Source: Chara braunii (Eukaryota; Streptophyta; Charophyceae; Charales; Characeae). From it: a DNA stretch of 29,583 bases. Each line of letters begins with the position of its first letter. Position 1 is the first letter of the stretch. Position numbers and translations under genes: made by a program. This document shows positions 19,873 to 29,583 of the stretch, one piece after another. The stretch lies in contig BFEA01000660.1 of assembly GCA_003427395.1 (NCBI GenBank), positions 272,784 through 302,366 of the forward strand, in the 5' to 3' direction. Under the pieces are notes generated by a model. It saw only the letters and a list, made by a program, of their open reading frames with translations. It was not told the DNA's origin and did not search any database.

Positions 19873-21120
19873 TGCTTGGAACACTCTTCTTGATCCTATG
19901 TGGCCATATTTTCTTGCTTTCGAGACAAACAGGCCCAAAGACGAAGCCGCCTCCAATGGCATGAAATATGGAGGGAACCCTTATGTTTGGGAACCCTCAA
20001 TAAAGGCTCTCCTGGCTAGCTTGGGTCGCAAGGGTGAGGGATTTGTGAGATGTTCCTGCAGGCTCAAAGAAGTTGGAAGCCACACCAAAAGGTCACCTAA
20101 GGAATATTAACATTTAAAAACCTAATAGCTAAAGTCATGAAGATTCAGGATGCCATCCTGTGCGCTTCGGTCAGGGAACTGAAAACGAGCTCATTAATCC
20201 AAAAGAGGGATTGGGTAGTACCTTTGTCTGCCTTTCCATGGTCACATATCACGGCACCTACATCTCTATACGTAACTCGCTGCGCATTTATCGCCGACCC
20301 TGCAAAGGCGGGTTGAGATTAGCCTCCCATTCCACAATCCCTGCCATCCGACCATCACGCTTGAGCGCGATCTCAGTCAGAAGAAGCTGCACAATCTTGT
20401 TGACCACATCCTCCTCCAGCCCCTCGTCCTCATCAGGAATGAGGTCGTTTGTCTTCGTCATGAAACCACCACGCCACGCAGTGCATCCCTTACGTATCTG
20501 CCACCCACCACCAATCGGAGCACCATCACACCACTCGCATTGTATGTCGGGTCACATGTACTCGTACCTATGACAGTGTACCCAGTATCACAGGTAACAA
20601 CCTACATAGCCCACCCCCAGGCTTTTGACCCTGTGCTTCCAAGAGTGAGGCGGTGTCAGGCAGCTCCAGCCTTACGCCGCCCTTTACTTCCTTCAGCGAA
20701 ACACTTGACGGAAATCAGATTTAACCGCCATGGCCGACTTGGCCAAGGCCGTCATTTAAAATCTGCCAGATCAGAACTGCTTGAGAGATATCGGGATCGA
20801 GACGCCAGGAAAATGCGATCGGGCGATTCTGAGCGACCTCTTTCGGTGAATATTAAGAAAATTTAATGTTGAAAGGACATAGGAATACTGCTACATCAGG
20901 AGAGATGCCGGGGCGTCAGCCGGATGATGGGAATAGGGGACCCGAACCCACACTCGAGCTTGGTGGTGTGTGTGACAAACGAGGACATCCGGCTCTTGCG
21001 GCGAGCCTTCAGGCAAATTGGGGAGCGACGGCCATGGGGAATTAATGCGAGCCAAGAACGGAAGAAATTACTGCGCGAGCCTCTATGAGGTCTTGACAGT
21101 CGGGCTATGAGTAAACTCAA
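19873..21120. other. Unrecognised DNA with small open frames
   Basis: No gene is recognised with confidence. On the - strand a 57-codon frame (20461-20288) reads EGLEEDVVNKIVQLLLTEIA and looks protein-like but matches nothing I know. Just upstream, 20601-20458, an open stretch contains TCDTGYTVIGTSTCD, which resembles a sushi/CCP repeat (Cys, Gly-Tyr, Gly, Cys spacing). Both could be decayed exons. Nothing else stands out. Confidence 0.3.
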
Positions 21121-21123
21121 AGG

Positions 21124-21146
21124 GCTAGCACACTAAGTGTGCTAGC
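21124..21146. repeat. Perfect 10-bp inverted repeat with 3-nt loop
   Basis: GCTAGCACAC at 21124-21133 and its exact reverse complement at 21137-21146 surround TAA. No function is known. It is repeated in the right copy at 27609-27631. Confidence 0.85.
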
Positions 21147-21312
21147 TCACGAAGACACGGGGAACTTCGAGCTGGACTTTGGGGAAGGGACTGGCGCACT
21201 TACGGACAGAGGGGTGTGCTGGCCTTTGCGCACTCAAGGAAACGTAGGAGGAGAGGACGTGCCAGCGGACATACCCCGCCCACGAGGGGGACACCCACGG
21301 GCGCGCAGCGTT

Positions 21313-21357
21313 CGCGCACTGGCTGGTGCGAGGAAGTGGGCTGGTAGCCAGTGCGCG
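21313..21357. repeat. Perfect 12-bp inverted repeat
   Basis: CGCGCACTGGCT (21313-21324) pairs exactly with AGCCAGTGCGCG (21346-21357) over a 21-nt loop. The loop and right flank share the direct repeat gaagtgggctggta. No function is known. Confidence 0.8.
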
Positions 21358-21849
21358 GAAGTGGGCTGGTATCCCGCGCACGACCGTAGCGAGAGGGCAC
21401 GAACTAGCGAGCAGAGAGGATGAGCGCCAAAAAGGCATGACCTTTGGGCGCATTAGAAGTCAATCAGCGGACCAATTAGCGACTTCAGGCTGGCAGATGT
21501 GCCGGCACTCGGAAGCCAGCTCTCGATCATGCGTACATTCTAGCAACCTGGACAGTTAGCAGACATACGATCTGAAGGGTGCGCCAAAACTTCCACTTCC
21601 ACCTTGTGCGGGAGAGGGGAGAGTTCCCGTTTCTTCTAGGATGAATCGAGCCCTACACGCATTGAGCCTAGCACCAAGTTGCAGTTGAGCTTGAATCGGT
21701 CAATTGAGGAAGGCCAAGAGGGTGAAAGAACTTCGTGCGCATAAAGATCAAGGGAAGAAGACATCGCTCACAGACGTACGGACGAAAGGGGACATCACGC
21801 GTCCAAAAGACACAATCAGCCAAACTTCGCAGGCATTCACGCTCGGATC

Positions 21850-21990
21850 CCACGCACCGATCTGCCACACGGATCTGTCACAATGATCAGGCCCGCGGAT
21901 CAAACGCACGGATCTGTCACACGGATCTGTCACACAGATCAGGCGTGTGGATCGGACGCACGGATCAGACACGCTGATCAGACGGGACAT
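21850..21990. repeat. Degenerate CACGGATCTGTCA-type minisatellite
   Basis: The word cacggatctgtcac and variants with gatcag recur about every 13-26 bp. The repeated Asp/Arg/Ser-rich peptides on both strands come from this repeat and are not a gene. The same words occur more loosely at 23690-23850. Confidence 0.7.
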
Positions 21991-21999
21991 GTACCTGGT

Positions 22000-22527
22000 C
22001 TTACCAATGGCCACAGGGTCGACATCTCCATGTACTTGATCCTGGCTGTTGATGCCAACCTGTTGCATTGTCAACCCATAGCTGAATTGTAGCCGTGTGA
22101 TCGTAATCAGGGCGATGGGGCCAATTTGAAGTAGGGGGGAAGCATCTGATTGAGACACGAGCCAGGCGAACGGCCGTACGAACCGAGCGGGCATTGCACG
22201 CGCGACTGTTGGGACATAGCGCACTTTACACGAGCTGGCGCACTGACTTGGGCGATCACAAAAAACCGAGAGCATCAACGAGTTGACTGGGGGGTACATT
22301 GGGTGCTCTTGCTCACAGATTCGGTGTATGAAAACGTGTACTTGTGCGCAATCACCGGCGCCGTCGTCTCTGCTACTTCCTAGCGAGATTGGGATGGCAT
22401 GATCACGTGCTTGTGCTGATGGCGTCGCTCTTGATAGGATTGCTACGTCAGCAGTTCCTCCTCTCCCCTTCATCGCTCTGCCTGTGAATGCATCCGGTCC
22501 CCGTGCATAGCCGAATGCATCGGCAGA
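22000..22527. other. Unrecognised DNA
   Basis: A - strand frame (22473-21748) runs through here and includes LLQIGPIALITITRL, but no family is recognised and its other half is the minisatellite. No gene is called. Confidence 0.35.
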
Positions 22528-22574
22528 GCGAAGAGAACCTACTAAGTGCGAGTAAACGGAGGGAGCAACTATGG

Positions 22575-22613
<39 letters not shown>

Positions 22614-22622
22614 ACGCGCATG
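22528..22622 (+). pseudogene. 28S rRNA fragment A (domain IV region)
   Basis: The run from gcgaag through agtaaacgg, ctctcttaaggtagccaaatg, cctcgtcatctaattagt and ending in acgcgcatg matches the universally conserved 28S segment that contains the R2/I-PpoI target. CTCTCTTAAGGTAGC is intact at 22575-22589. It has a 2-base loss in agtgacgcgcatg and other changes. A full 28S gene would be about 3.4 kb, so this is a fragment and not functional. Confidence 0.93.
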
Positions 22623-22679
22623 TGAGCTGCACACAGGAGAAAAGGCTGCGCGCGAACTCACAGCATCTGCGCAGGCTGG

Positions 22680-23324
<645 letters not shown>

Positions 23325-23535
23325 ATAAACGGCGGGAGTGACTATGACTCTCTCTAGGTAGCCAAATGCCACGTCACTTAATTAGTGACGCACAAGCTTC
23401 GATTAACGAGATTCCCACTGTCCTATCTACCATCCTGCAAAACCACAGCCTAGGGAACGGGCTTGGAAGAGTTGGCGGGGAAAGAAGACCTTGTCGAGCT
23501 TGACTCTAGTTCGACTCTGTGAAATGACTTGAGAA
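23325..23535 (+). pseudogene. 28S rRNA fragment C
   Basis: It jumps back about 140 bp in 28S order, beginning again at taaacggcgggag right after the gggcttg of fragment B. It then runs through actatgactctct, ggtagccaaatgcc, gattaacgagattcccactg and gggcttgg, and on to ggggaaagaagacc, gagcttgactctag and gtgaaatgacttgag. The 15-bp target has two changes (23348-23362). Confidence 0.93.
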
Positions 23536-23666
23536 GGAGAATCGGACTGTTTAATTAAAACAAAGCGTTGCGACGGTCCCAGCGGATGTTGATGCAATGT
23601 GATTTCTGCCCAGTGTGCCGAATGTCGAAGTGAAGAGATTCAGCAAGTGCGGGTAAACGACGGGAG
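23536..23666 (+). pseudogene. 28S rRNA fragment D
   Basis: It returns to an earlier 28S position: gaatcggactg, tttaattaaaacaaagc, gttgcgacggtccc, gcggatgttgatgc and aatgtgatttctgccc, ending in gggtaaacgacgggag, just before where the I-PpoI segment would start. In the intact gene this segment precedes fragments B and C, so the order here is permuted. Confidence 0.93.
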
Positions 23667-24065
23667 TCCGCGGATTTGGCAGACCATCGCGCACAGATCT
23701 AGAACAGGTTCGCGCGGATTGTCGCGTGTGGATCACTAACGGAATCGGGCTGATTATGACGCTCAGATCACTAACAGAATCGAGCAGATCATCGCTCGTG
23801 GATCACAAACGAAATGGCGCGAGTCATTGGATGCAGATCAAGGACAGAATCACGTGGCGATCCTAAACGTCAATGTTAACACTATCAGCGAAGGAAAGAG
23901 CGCATAACTGTGCGTGGTGGACAGGATCAGGATCAACGCTATCATCAACGTCAGGGTGAGAGAAAGCGTGTACGCGATCAAGAAGACCGGGCCATCGTCG
24001 CGCAGTCATCAGCACCATTGTCAGTGCAGACATCTTCATCACCGCATCATCATTCACGAGTTCAT
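23667..24065. repeat. Degenerate gatca-word repeats, no gene
   Basis: Loosely repeated cagatcatcgc, gtggatcac and aacgaaat words occur every 40-50 bp to about 23850. After that the sequence is unrecognised. No coding evidence. Confidence 0.45.
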
Positions 24066-24250
24066 TGCGATCATCAGGTATGGGATCAGGATCCGGAACG
24101 GGATTGGGATCAGCAACAGGATCAGGCTCAGGATTGGGATCCGGATCAGGTTTGGAATCAACATCAGGATCAGGTTCTGAATCGGGATCAGGGATCACGA
24201 TCGGGCACCATGACTGAATCAGGATCAGGGATCATGATCGGGCACCATGA
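24066..24250. repeat. GGATCA hexamer-type repeat and 37-bp tandem repeat
   Basis: The + strand reads ggatca, gggatc and ggatcc words in near-hexamer register, giving a Pro-Asp dipeptide repeat on the - strand (24198 leftward). A 37-bp unit beginning ctgaatc is tandem at 24177-24213 and 24214-24250. No flanking domain was seen to support a coding role. Confidence 0.7.
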
Positions 24251-24410
24251 CAGAATCGAGATCAGAATAAGAATGCAGATAGTCACGTCGGATATCACCA
24301 CGGGTGAGGAACTGCCGCACGATCGTCAGGACCGACGTGCAGATCACCGAGTGGACGCTTGGAAAGCTGCAGTAGGTGCATGCAAGCTCTTCCAGCGGCT
24401 GTAGCGGGCT

Positions 24411-24466
24411 GCCATGGATCTGAGTTGAAGTCCGGGCCGCCATGGATCTGAGTTGAAGTCCGAGCC
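24411..24466. repeat. 28-bp tandem repeat x2
   Basis: gccatggatctgagttgaag plus tccg(g/a)gcc starts at 24411 and 24439. The units differ by one or two bases. Confidence 0.88.
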
Positions 24467-25510
24467 TTCTTTGGAGTGACCCAAGATCAGAGTTTGGACC
24501 ATCAGCTTGATTCTTGGGACTGCACCTAGGAGAACGGGCCCCGAGAAGGAGACGCTGACTAAAGGGGAATCTAGGAAGGAACCAATTCGCGAATTACGGA
24601 CCAGGGGTTTGACGCGGACCGTAGAGGGGGAGCTAAGGCGGAAACACACGACTTTGGACTGAACTCTTGTATGCAGGCCACGACCATCAGGATCGGACCC
24701 ATGCGGACCTGAAGAACGCTGGTTGATCCTCGAGATGTAGGCCATATTTTTTCCCGAGTGTCCCCTTGGGACCGACGGGAGCGGCACAGACAACACCCCA
24801 TTGGTTGCAGAATCCAGCGAAGAATACCGACACGATCGGTCTCAGCACAAACTGAACTCTTGGACTGGCGTGAGGGACGTTCCTCTGAGATGGGATGTAG
24901 CGTCTGCGCCTATCATTATTGACTGAATAAAACGATTCTCTTTCCTTCGACATTTTAGTGAGTCGCCCAGTTCTCACCTTGTTTTTATATCTGACTCAGT
25001 GGCGGATTTTGCACATTGCAGGGGCCCCAATCGACCCTCCCGCGGGTGACAGACGTGGCGTGGACCAAAGGGTTCGTTTGGTGTGCCGGCAGATCACTTC
25101 TACCAGTTCACAGCGGTCAAAGCTGGACAGTAGGGAGTACGTGGAGTGCAGCCTAATGTGGTGCCAGCTGGTACTAAGGGCTAGAGCGGTGGGAGAGGAC
25201 GAGCGGCAAAGGTTCCTCTATGAGCCCAATGCTCACATCTGCTACCTCCCCTTTACCCAATACAAAGGGAAAGGCAGTGGTCAGGGGATCAACAGATGTT
25301 CTTCTGGCAATATATGGTACAAAACGGCCACAAAGCGAACCGAAAGTCACCCACCACCACTCAGGTTTCCATCAATAGACTACAGTTAACCGACGTTGAT
25401 AACTTTCCATGGACGAAATACAACCACCGTATGCCTACCGATGACAGAGCCTTACAGCAGTAAATTCTTCAACGCTGCGTGCCAACTCGAGATCGGCTGG
25501 CCTTAATGCT
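24467..25510. other. Unrecognised DNA with one open frame and an AATAAA
   Basis: AATAAA occurs at 24926-24931 in otherwise unremarkable sequence. An open frame runs + 24958-25389 (143 residues); its middle part (REYVECSLMWCQLVL) looks protein-like, and a cttgttttt...gcacattgcag stretch just before position 25021 resembles a 3' splice site. No family is recognised. It could be a decayed retroelement or an exon. Confidence 0.3.
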
Positions 25511-25514
25511 TCGC

Positions 25515-25720
25515 GCCTTTAAAGCAGGTTGACATGTGCACCTAGCAACGCCTTTAGGTGCGAATCTCTCGCCGGTGCTCAGGGTCTCCTCTCCCCCATG
25601 TGCTCCTTCTGTGGTATCTCCGCTCCAAATGCATAGCCACTTTGAAACATTGCCTTCTGGCCTGTCTCATGGCCACTCATTTGCGGCTGCTGGGATGTGG
25701 CCTTGTGTTACTTGTGACAG
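25515..25720 (+). pseudogene. Possible zf-RVT-like fragment (frameshifted)
   Basis: In one frame MCSFCG (25598-25615) gives a C-x2-C pair, and in the next frame TLKHCLLAC (25639-25665) gives the HC-x3-C half of the same zinc pattern found in the two LINEs. A frameshift and a stop separate them. The layout suits a third, very decayed LINE ORF2 end on the + strand, but the match is short. Confidence 0.35.
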
Positions 25721-26095
25721 GTAATCATTTCCCTTGGCATGTGTGCATAATACTCCTGGCCCCTGGGTGCCTCCCTTGACCAGCAAGGTAAGTGGGGGCC
25801 CTTTGAACAAAACCTGTTTAAAAATTTCAGAGTTACGGTTGTCAGGTGCGTATGGCTGTGTATACCGCCGTACGAATACGGCCTGTCCATACGTATCCGA
25901 CGCCCGCACGAACGCCCCCCTGGGTGGGCGTATGGCCCGAACGTACGGTAGTCCGTCTCTTTTTTGGGGACTTCCCGGGGTGGGGTTGCAGAACTGACTG
26001 GGGGTGGGGGTGTGGGAGTCAGGGGCCACCCCCTGGACCACAAAAAAAAGAAAGACAAGGAACTTCTTTTGGGGGGGGGCTCGGGCTCGGGCCCG

Positions 26096-26097
<2 letters not shown>
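25721..26097. other. No gene recognised
   Basis: CpG-containing sequence with gtacgg/cgtatg words and short C and G runs. I see no gene or known element. Confidence 0.4.
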
Positions 26098-26159
<62 letters not shown>

Positions 26160-26180
26160 TCCACGCACACACACACACAC
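26098..26180. repeat. CA microsatellite
   Basis: A CA array with two interruptions (cgcacatccacgcac). It ends a few bases before the adapter sequence. Confidence 0.95.
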
Positions 26181-26186
26181 ATACTC

Positions 26187-26224
26187 CTCTCTCTTATACA
26201 CATCTAGATGTGTATAAGAGACAG
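26187..26224. other. Back-to-back Tn5 mosaic ends (Nextera mate-pair junction adapter)
   Basis: AGATGTGTATAAGAGACAG at 26206-26224 is an exact 19-bp Tn5 mosaic end. The 19 bases before it (26187-26205) are its reverse complement with one mismatch (c at 26189). Two mosaic ends in this head-to-head order are the junction sequence left when Nextera mate-pair fragments are circularised. It is synthetic and does not belong to the genome. The peptide YTHLDVYKR read through it is a known sign of this contamination. Confidence 0.97.
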
Positions 26225-26357
26225 ATCCAGAACAGGCCACTCATGTTTGGTGGGGTCGCTACTGGCGCCAGATTCCTTATGTTGTATCTCGCCATCATGG
26301 TCCACGGGAGGGCTTGTTTGGTTAGGATTTGATTATCCATTTCATTTGGAGGGCGAT
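26225..26357 (-). mobile_element. Fragment of the second LINE (duplicate)
   Basis: The same PNMSGLFWIM-coding segment as at 19740-19872. It is cut by the adapter at its left edge, not by a biological boundary. Confidence 0.85.
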
Positions 26358-29012
26358 TGCTTGGAACACTCTTCTTGATCCTATGTGGCCATATTTTCTT
26401 GCTTTCGAGACAAACAGGCCCAAAGACGAAGCCGCCTCCAATGGCATGAAATATGGAGGGAACCCTTATGTTTGGGAACCCTCAATAAAGGCTCTCCTGG
26501 CTAGCTTGGGTCGCAAGGGTGAGGGATTTGTGAGATGTTCCTGCAGGCTCAAAGAAGTTGGAAGCCACACCAAAAGGTCACCTAAGGAATATTAACATTT
26601 AAAAACCTAATAGCTAAAGTCATGAAGATTCAGGATGCCATCCTGTGCGCTTCGGTCAGGGAACTGAAAACGAGCTCATTAATCCAAAAGAGGGATTGGG
26701 TAGTACCTTTGTCTGCCTTTCCATGGTCACATATCACGGCACCTACATCTCTATACGTAACTCGCTGCGCATTTATCGCCGACCCTGCAAAGGCGGGTTG
26801 AGATTAGCCTCCCATTCCACAATCCCTGCCATCCGACCATCACGCTTGAGCGCGATCTCAGTCAGAAGAAGCTGCACAATCTTGTTGACCACATCCTCCT
26901 CCAGCCCCTCGTCCTCATCAGGAATGAGGTCGTTTGTCTTCGTCATGAAACCACCACGCCACGCAGTGCATCCCTTACGTATCTGCCACCCACCACCAAT
27001 CGGAGCACCATCACACCACTCGCATTGTATGTCGGGTCACATGTACTCGTACCTATGACAGTGTACCCAGTATCACAGGTAACAACCTACATAGCCCACC
27101 CCCAGGCTTTTGACCCTGTGCTTCCAAGAGTGAGGCGGTGTCAGGCAGCTCCAGCCTTACGCCGCCCTTTACTTCCTTCAGCGAAACACTTGACGGAAAT
27201 CAGATTTAACCGCCATGGCCGACTTGGCCAAGGCCGTCATTTAAAATCTGCCAGATCAGAACTGCTTGAGAGATATCGGGATCGAGACGCCAGGAAAATG
27301 CGATCGGGCGATTCTGAGCGACCTCTTTCGGTGAATATTAAGAAAATTTAATGTTGAAAGGACATAGGAATACTGCTACATCAGGAGAGATGCCGGGGCG
27401 TCAGCCGGATGATGGGAATAGGGGACCCGAACCCACACTCGAGCTTGGTGGTGTGTGTGACAAACGAGGACATCCGGCTCTTGCGGCGAGCCTTCAGGCA
27501 AATTGGGGAGCGACGGCCATGGGGAATTAATGCGAGCCAAGAACGGAAGAAATTACTGCGCGAGCCTCTATGAGGTCTTGACAGTCGGGCTATGAGTAAA
27601 CTCAAAGGGCTAGCACACTAAGTGTGCTAGCTCACGAAGACACGGGGAACTTCGAGCTGGACTTTGGGGAAGGGACTGGCGCACTTACGGACAGAGGGGT
27701 GTGCTGGCCTTTGCGCACTCAAGGAAACGTAGGAGGAGAGGACGTGCCAGCGGACATACCCCGCCCACGAGGGGGACACCCACGGGCGCGCAGCGTTCGC
27801 GCACTGGCTGGTGCGAGGAAGTGGGCTGGTAGCCAGTGCGCGGAAGTGGGCTGGTATCCCGCGCACGACCGTAGCGAGAGGGCACGAACTAGCGAGCAGA
27901 GAGGATGAGCGCCAAAAAGGCATGACCTTTGGGCGCATTAGAAGTCAATCAGCGGACCAATTAGCGACTTCAGGCTGGCAGATGTGCCGGCACTCGGAAG
28001 CCAGCTCTCGATCATGCGTACATTCTAGCAACCTGGACAGTTAGCAGACATACGATCTGAAGGGTGCGCCAAAACTTCCACTTCCACCTTGTGCGGGAGA
28101 GGGGAGAGTTCCCGTTTCTTCTAGGATGAATCGAGCCCTACACGCATTGAGCCTAGCACCAAGTTGCAGTTGAGCTTGAATCGGTCAATTGAGGAAGGCC
28201 AAGAGGGTGAAAGAACTTCGTGCGCATAAAGATCAAGGGAAGAAGACATCGCTCACAGACGTACGGACGAAAGGGGACATCACGCGTCCAAAAGACACAA
28301 TCAGCCAAACTTCGCAGGCATTCACGCTCGGATCCCACGCACCGATCTGCCACACGGATCTGTCACAATGATCAGGCCCGCGGATCAAACGCACGGATCT
28401 GTCACACGGATCTGTCACACAGATCAGGCGTGTGGATCGGACGCACGGATCAGACACGCTGATCAGACGGGACATGTACCTGGTCTTACCAATGGCCACA
28501 GGGTCGACATCTCCATGTACTTGATCCTGGCTGTTGATGCCAACCTGTTGCATTGTCAACCCATAGCTGAATTGTAGCCGTGTGATCGTAATCAGGGCGA
28601 TGGGGCCAATTTGAAGTAGGGGGGAAGCATCTGATTGAGACACGAGCCAGGCGAACGGCCGTACGAACCGAGCGGGCATTGCACGCGCGACTGTTGGGAC
28701 ATAGCGCACTTTACACGAGCTGGCGCACTGACTTGGGCGATCACAAAAAACCGAGAGCATCAACGAGTTGACTGGGGGGTACATTGGGTGCTCTTGCTCA
28801 CAGATTCGGTGTATGAAAACGTGTACTTGTGCGCAATCACCGGCGCCGTCGTCTCTGCTACTTCCTAGCGAGATTGGGATGGCATGATCACGTGCTTGTG
28901 CTGATGGCGTCGCTCTTGATAGGATTGCTACGTCAGCAGTTCCTCCTCTCCCCTTCATCGCTCTGCCTGTGAATGCATCCGGTCCCCGTGCATAGCCGAA
29001 TGCATCGGCAGA

Positions 29013-29059
29013 GCGAAGAGAACCTACTAAGTGCGAGTAAACGGAGGGAGCAACTATGG

Positions 29060-29098
<39 letters not shown>

Positions 29099-29107
29099 AC
29101 GCGCATG
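29013..29107 (+). pseudogene. 28S rRNA fragment A, duplicate copy
   Basis: Identical to 22528-22622, with the intact 15-bp I-PpoI/R2 core at 29060-29074. Confidence 0.92.
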
Positions 29108-29164
29108 TGAGCTGCACACAGGAGAAAAGGCTGCGCGCGAACTCACAGCATCTGCGCAGGCTGG

Positions 29165-29485
29165 AAAGTAGGAACGCACGAGCTGCGCACGCGCGGGAAG
29201 GCTGCCGTGCGAAGAAAGCTGCTGCGCGCAGGGAAGGCTACCGCGCGGGGAAGCTGCTGCGCGTGGGAAGAGCTGCTGCGTTGGAAGGCTGCCTGTGCGG
29301 GAAGGCTGCCTGTGCGGGAAGGCTGCTGCGCGCGGGAAGAGCTGCTGCGCAGGAAGGCTGCCTGCACGGGAAGGCTGCCACGTGGGGAAAGCTGCTGCGC
29401 ACGGGAAGGCTGCGCACGGGAAGAGCTGCCGCGAGGGAGAAGCTGCCACGGGGGGCGAACGATCGCGCGCAGGGAAAGCTGGCGT

Positions 29486-29520
<35 letters not shown>

Positions 29521-29522
29521 AG

Positions 29523-29583
<61 letters not shown>
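29165..29583. repeat. GC-rich minisatellite and GA array, duplicate copy
   Basis: A copy of 22680-23098. The GA array carries GACACA where the left copy has GACAGA (29526 c versus 23041 g). It runs off the window end. Confidence 0.9.

Larger units (their letters stand above)
26225..29583. repeat. Right copy of the 3.36-kb duplication (probable assembly artefact)
   Basis: It begins at the first base after the adapter and repeats 19740-23098 without any indel. It contains a truncated end of the second LINE (26225-26357), the unrecognised tract, the inverted repeats (27609-27631 and 27798-27842), the 28S fragment A, the minisatellite and the GA array, where the window ends. Its identity and its left edge argue for a false join. 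Confidence 0.93.

Noticed and set aside
21850-21990. A CRISPR array
   Set aside because: Repeats are short, degenerate and irregularly spaced, without unique spacers, and the DNA is eukaryotic.
21748-22473. 241-codon - strand frame, present twice
   Set aside because: Half of it is the CACGGATCTGTCA minisatellite, no family is recognised, and the second occurrence is the suspected assembly duplicate, so repetition is not evidence of selection.
26019-26332. Open frames reading YTHLDVYKR or LLYTSRCV
   Set aside because: These peptides are translations of the Nextera junction adapter plus the CA microsatellite.

Overview
This window is eukaryotic, repeat-dominated nuclear DNA, most likely from a streptophyte (a green plant or charophyte alga). 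No intact host protein-coding gene, tRNA or operon could be supported. The plant-lineage call rests on three weak to moderate clues: degraded 28S rRNA pieces that read like plant 28S, a plant-L1-like LINE (ORF1 with a CCHC knuckle, ORF2 with AP-endonuclease, reverse transcriptase and a zf-RVT-like C-terminus), and a few TTTAGGG-type telomere-like heptamers. A charophyte such as Chara is my guess, not a demonstration.

Layout. Positions 1-2750 hold local tandem duplications (210-bp unit x2; about 260-bp unit x3) and otherwise unrecognised sequence. At 2755-2984 is a solitary LINE 3' tail with its poly(A). Near 4250-4560 is a decayed fragment of a group II intron-type reverse transcriptase/maturase on the + strand, cut off by a 140-bp CT microsatellite. 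A purine-rich, strand-asymmetric block follows (4917-5830), then unrecognised DNA with a strong 28-bp hairpin (6789-6859).

From 7189 to about 15,800 lies a nearly complete but dead LINE on the - strand: ORF1 15764-12765, ORF2 about 12664-8248, a 3' UTR of about 1 kb and a poly(A) tail at 7213-7189. Two 202-bp direct repeats sit upstream of ORF1 (about 15,950-16,350). A G-rich block (16,370-17,640) and 90-bp repeats follow. A second, 5'-truncated and divergent LINE of the same broad family occupies about 18,248-19,872 (-). The solitary tail and both LINEs share a noncoding 3' tail that contains a small hairpin whose paired bases differ between copies but remain complementary.

From 19,740 to about 23,100 is a unique-looking tract that ends in a 28S rRNA fragment, a GC-rich minisatellite and a GA microsatellite. 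At 23,107-23,666 more 28S pieces lie in permuted tandem order (all from the region around the R2/I-PpoI target). GGATCA-type repeats and unrecognised DNA follow, then a CA microsatellite.

The most consequential observation is technical. Positions 26187-26224 are two back-to-back Tn5 mosaic ends, as in a Nextera mate-pair junction adapter. Immediately after it, 26225-29583 repeats 19740-23098 at a constant offset of 6485, with one substitution seen. The second copy is therefore probably a mis-assembly, not a real segmental duplication. The genes here do not cooperate in a pathway. What biology there is concerns retroelement structure and the fate of rDNA fragments.
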